Shown: positions 62,508 to 64,000 of the stretch, one piece after another
Layout: each line of letters begins with the position of its first letter
Position numbering within the stretch: the first letter of the stretch is position 1
From: Photobacterium sp. GB-56
Lineage (GTDB): Bacteria > Pseudomonadota > Gammaproteobacteria > Enterobacterales > Vibrionaceae
Direction: 5' to 3'
Length of the DNA: 64,000 nucleotides
Assembly: GCF_003026105.1 (NCBI RefSeq)
Contig: NZ_PYNW01000005.1
Coordinates: 248,001 to 312,000 of the forward strand
Notes under the pieces: model-generated
The model's database searches: none
The model's input: only the letters and a program-made list of their open reading frames with translations
Told to the model about the DNA's origin: nothing
Translations under genes and position numbers: made by a program

Positions 62508-64000
62508 TTAAACTTTAAATTGACGAATTATATAATGTAGCTGTGATGATAAATCAGATAATTCTTGGGTGGATTTAACGGTTTCATTAACGCTTTGAGC
62601 ACTTTGCTGAGAAATCATATTCACCGTTTCCATGTTTCTATTTATTTCTTCAGTCGTTGTACTTTGCTCTTCTGAAGCATTAGCACTTTGTGTATTCATA
62701 TCGTTGATCTTGGCAATAGATTCGCTGATCACGCCAAACGCATCTCGGGATTTCGTCGCATTCACAACACTTTCTTTCACAAAGTTATTGCTCTTATCCA
62801 TGCTGACAACTAGTTCGTTAGTGCCTAGCTGCACTTTTTCAATTAATACTTGAATTTCTGTCGTTGAATCTTGCGTGCGTTTTGCTAACTCTCTGACTTC
62901 ATCAGCCACAACAGCAAAACCTCGCCCTTGATCGCCAGCTCGTGCCGCTTCAATTGCAGCATTTAAAGCCAGCAAATTCGTTTGATCTGCGATGCCGCGA
63001 ATAACATCTAAAATTCCACCTATATTTTCAGTCTCTTGCACCAATTGATTTAACCGTACTGAGGTGAGGTTTATTTCTTCATCAAGTTGATGGATACCTT
63101 CTATTGTATCTTTAACAATGATAATCCCTGATTGCGCTTCCCTATTTGCTTCATTAGCGAATTGAGCGGCTGAAAAGGCATTCTGTGCAACTTCTTGAAC
63201 TGACATAGACATTTGATTCATCGCCACTGCCACTTCATCTGTCATATGTTGTTGTTCTTTCACACCTTGGCTTGATTGCGTCGTTATCGTGGTTAAATTA
63301 TCTGATGCATTTCCAAGTTGATCACTCGCATTACTCATTTTTAAAATGATTTGTTTTAAGCTATCTGCTGTTGTTTGCAATGCAGTGAGTAATACACCTA
63401 CTTCATTATTACCATTTGGCTTGATTTGAATCGTTAAATTACCGTTAGCGAGCTCTTTTGCGGCAACAACCGCTCGTCCTATTGGTCCAGTGATGGTTTT
63501 CGAAATAATAATGCCAATAATCAAGGCAAGAATCGCTGTAATGATTCCCCCCCAAGTAATCACTATGGTTGCTAAATCCGCAGCATTTTCTGCCGATATT
63601 TTACGTTGCTGCATTAAGTCTTTTTCAACTACGATGATATCATTCACTTTAGTACGCAGTTCGTCCATGTAGATCTTGCCTTGCTTCGTTGAAAGCTCTT
63701 GGTATAAATCTTCCATCACTTTGTAATCAAGCCCATTTTTTATCAGCTTAATTGCAACCTCAGCATAATTATTAATCCAAGCATTGACGTTTCTATCTTC
63801 AAACTTGTTGAATTTAAATATATTTTCTAACTCTTTCTTACTGATGTAATACGGCTCAAGGTAAGCTTCATCTTTATTAATGATATAACCACGTAATCCT
63901 GTTTCCATATTAATTAACGCTTGGAGTACATCAGTGCTTTTATAGCCAAACTTTCTATCTTTTACTTCAACTCGAATCTGATCCATAAGCTTCTTCCCCA
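62508..64000 (-). CDS. Methyl-accepting chemotaxis protein, 5' end cut by window
   Basis: At least 492 residues are seen. The frame has no stop between the ATG at 63986 and the window end, and the N-terminal membrane helix expected before a CHASE3-type sensor is missing, so the gene starts beyond the window. The sensor ([15 protein letters not shown]) is followed by a membrane helix (about residues 142-165), HAMP ([11 protein letters not shown]) and a signalling domain with the hairpin tip [20 protein letters not shown]. It would report to CheA/CheW; the ligand is unknown. Confidence 0.93.
   Translation of the reverse strand, partial: GKKLMDQIRVEVKDRKFGYKSTDVLQALINMETGLRGYIINKDEAYLEPYYISKKELENIFKFNKFEDRNVNAWINNYAEVAIKLIKNGLDYKVMEDLYQELSTKQGKIYMDELRTKVNDIIVVEKDLMQQRKISAENAADLATIVITWGGIITAILALIIGIIISKTITGPIGRAVVAAKELANGNLTIQIKPNGNNEVGVLLTALQTTADSLKQIILKMSNASDQLGNASDNLTTITTQSSQGVKEQQHMTDEVAVAMNQMSMSVQEVAQNAFSAAQFANEANREAQSGIIIVKDTIEGIHQLDEEINLTSVRLNQLVQETENIGGILDVIRGIADQTNLLALNAAIEAARAGDQGRGFAVVADEVRELAKRTQDSTTEIQVLIEKVQLGTNELVVSMDKSNNFVKESVVNATKSRDAFGVISESIAKINDMNTQSANASEEQSTTTEEINRNMETVNMISQQSAQSVNETVKSTQELSDLSSQLHYIIRQFKV

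Noticed and set aside
1..64000. tRNA genes, rRNA genes, CRISPR arrays and classical insertion sequences
   Set aside because: I looked for cloverleaf-like stretches, repeated spacers and transposase genes and found none that I could support.

Overview
The window looks like chromosomal DNA of a gamma-proteobacterium of the family Vibrionaceae, plausibly Photobacterium. It is AT-rich. It carries a near-consensus Vibrio chromosome-I-type XerCD/dif site (26571-26598), a dif-integrated filamentous prophage of Vibrio type, and many genes typical of the family (trhO, hipBA, nemA/grxB, cfa, patZ, yciH). The dif site suggests that the window lies at or near a replication terminus. The genus is inference.

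Layout. 1-12.9 kb is chromosomal: small proteins, a cupin, an SOS-regulated DinI-like gene with a LexA box, a PEBP protein with an AraC regulator, an MviM-like oxidoreductase, signal peptidase I, trhO, a hipBA persistence module with four operators spaced exactly 27 bp, and a nemA-grxB operon divergent from a LysR regulator.

13.5-26.6 kb is the accessory core. Three dif-like sites in direct orientation (13467, 14935, 16477), all with the same 8-nt centre, are followed by a standard 6-nt-centre dif at 26571. They delimit three tandem Xer-integrated modules. Each begins with a dif-like site and a paralogous small regulator-like gene (DUF3653-like), followed by a convergent cargo gene: an unknown membrane protein in module 1, a DUF2971 protein in module 2 and a kwaAB (Kiwa anti-phage) pair in module 3. 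Module 3 continues into a full filamentous phage genome (Rep, ssDNA-binding protein, coat proteins, pIII-like adsorption protein, Zot/pI, secretin N0-domain protein and a repressor). Modules 1 and 2 have no phage replication or assembly genes. My reading is a filamentous phage lineage with a swappable cargo slot, probably for defence genes, and two leftover or satellite cassettes archived beside dif.

26.9-41.5 kb holds two diverged tandem copies (about 7.5 kb period) of a four-gene operon, wecB-nfrB-nfrA-ybcH-like. These correspond to the c-di-GMP-controlled secreted-polysaccharide system that serves as the phage N4 receptor in E. coli. WecB supplies UDP-ManNAc, NfrB polymerises (GT2 plus MshEN domains), NfrA exports across the outer membrane, and the DUF4434 lipoprotein is accessory. 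A histidine-rich NlpC/P60 hydrolase follows.

43-64 kb is chromosomal again: a truncated photolyase-family remnant beside an imperfect-palindrome repeat, class I aldolase, cyclopropane synthase, a patatin-like lipase, a peptide transporter, a two-haem-motif lipoprotein, yciH, a HAD phosphatase, a secreted zinc-protease-like protein, an orphan tyrosine recombinase, ddl, a SPOR lipoprotein, a TonB-receptor remnant, a membrane protein, an EAL-GGDEF c-di-GMP enzyme, the lysine acetyltransferase patZ, and a chemoreceptor cut by the window end. I saw no tRNA, rRNA or CRISPR array.
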